From positions 1 to 5,092 of the forward strand of contig JAJQAT010000045.1 of NCBI GenBank assembly GCA_021203665.1: a stretch of 5,092 bases of DNA, given 5' to 3'. Made by a program: the position numbers and the translations under genes. This stretch comes from Bacillota bacterium (GTDB lineage Bacteria > Bacillota > Clostridia > UBA1381). A model generated the notes under the pieces. That model had not been told where the DNA came from, made no database searches, and saw only the letters and a program-made list of their open reading frames with translations. Below, piece by piece: positions 4,785-5,092 of the stretch (its first letter is position 1; every line of letters begins with the position of its first letter).

Positions 4785-5036
4785 TTACTGATTTTTGCTC
4801 ATTTCAAGTGCTTTTGCAAGCTGGTCGGGACATGACGTTCCTCTGCCGTTGCAGTCCGTACCCTTGAGCCTTGAAATTACATCGTCCACTTTCATTCCCT
4901 CAACAAGCGCGCTGATTCCCTGCGTATTGCCGTTGCAGCCTCTTGTGAATTGTACATTTTTAACTATTCCGTCCTCAACCTCAAAGTCTATACGCACACT
5001 GCATACGCCCTGAGGCCGGTATGTGAATTTACTCAT
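4785..5036 (-). CDS. TSCPD-domain protein of the TIGR03905 type
   Basis: A compact 83-residue protein made of a single TSCPD domain. The defining motif TSCPD is at residues 67-71 and is followed by QLAKALE, with VCSVRIDFEVEDGIVKNVQF near the start and GCNGNTQGISALVEGM in the middle; all are hallmarks of the small stand-alone TIGR03905 family common in Clostridia. Related domains occur at the C-terminus of some class II ribonucleotide reductases. Four Cys (12, 34, 62, 69) could bind a metal, but the function of the stand-alone family is unknown to me. The ATG at 5036 is preferred because GGAGG lies eight bases upstream; a TTG at 5051 precedes the GGAGG and has no site of its own. It ends 47 nt before the GerMN gene with no terminator between, so the two may share a transcript. 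Confidence 0.92.
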   Translation of the reverse strand: MSKFTYRPQGVCSVRIDFEVEDGIVKNVQFTRGCNGNTQGISALVEGMKVDDVISRLKGTDCNGRGTSCPDQLAKALEMSKNQ

Positions 5037-5067
5037 TTTTTCCGCCTCCAATTTAATGATATATCCT

Positions 5068-5073
5068 ATTATA
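5068..5073 (-). promoter_or_regulatory. Sigma-A-type -10 box of the TSCPD gene
   Basis: A perfect TATAAT on the minus strand lies 31 nt upstream of the ATG at 5036. The matching -35 box would fall at or just beyond the window edge and cannot be judged. The leader from here to the GGAGG at 5045-5049 is short and AT rich. This suggests vegetative expression of the TSCPD gene, and possibly of the GerMN gene by read-through. Confidence 0.5.
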
Positions 5074-5092
5074 CAGCATTTATTTGCTTTTT

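Noticed and set aside
5034..5051. TSCPD protein starting at the TTG 5051.
   Set aside because: The GGAGG lies inside that extension and is ideally placed for the ATG at 5036; the family also starts close to that point.

Overview
The window is a chromosomal segment of an endospore-forming Firmicute. It most likely comes from the class Clostridia, because the proteins are divergent from, and often shorter than, those of Bacillus. Base composition is mixed, near half G+C by eye. Every gene I can support lies on the minus strand, so transcription runs from high to low coordinates. I see no plus-strand genes, rRNA, tRNA, transposase or CRISPR array.

Region 1 (5092 to 4216) holds two small genes. 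The first encodes a TSCPD-domain protein and has a good sigma-A-like -10 box at the window edge. The second encodes a membrane-anchored GerMN-domain protein whose best start is a TTG codon at 4737. A 17-bp dyad lies just upstream of that start.

Region 2 (4215 to 3881) is a 335-bp intergenic stretch. From 4214 to 3960 it consists almost entirely of seven consecutive stem-loops. One is a strong U-tracted terminator. Another would hide a Shine-Dalgarno sequence directly before a possible 29-codon ORF. Their pairing is better as minus-strand RNA than as plus-strand RNA.

Region 3 (3880 to 1) is the spoIIIA operon in its standard order: spoIIIAA, AB, AC, AD, AE, AF, and the first 74 codons of AG, cut by the window edge. 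These proteins build the mother-cell half of the channel that spans the two membranes around the forespore (the SpoIIIA-SpoIIQ complex). AA is the ATPase, AB to AF are membrane or membrane-anchored parts, and AG forms the large ring in the intermembrane space. Genes are packed with overlaps of 7 to 20 nt or gaps of 3 to 13 nt, with one exception. A 149-nt gap separates spoIIIAC from spoIIIAD, and 106 nt of it (2151-2256) can fold into one long imperfect hairpin.

The protein-coding content is a known system. The parts worth a second look are the two structured non-coding stretches: the hairpin cluster upstream of spoIIIAA and the palindromic element between spoIIIAC and spoIIIAD.
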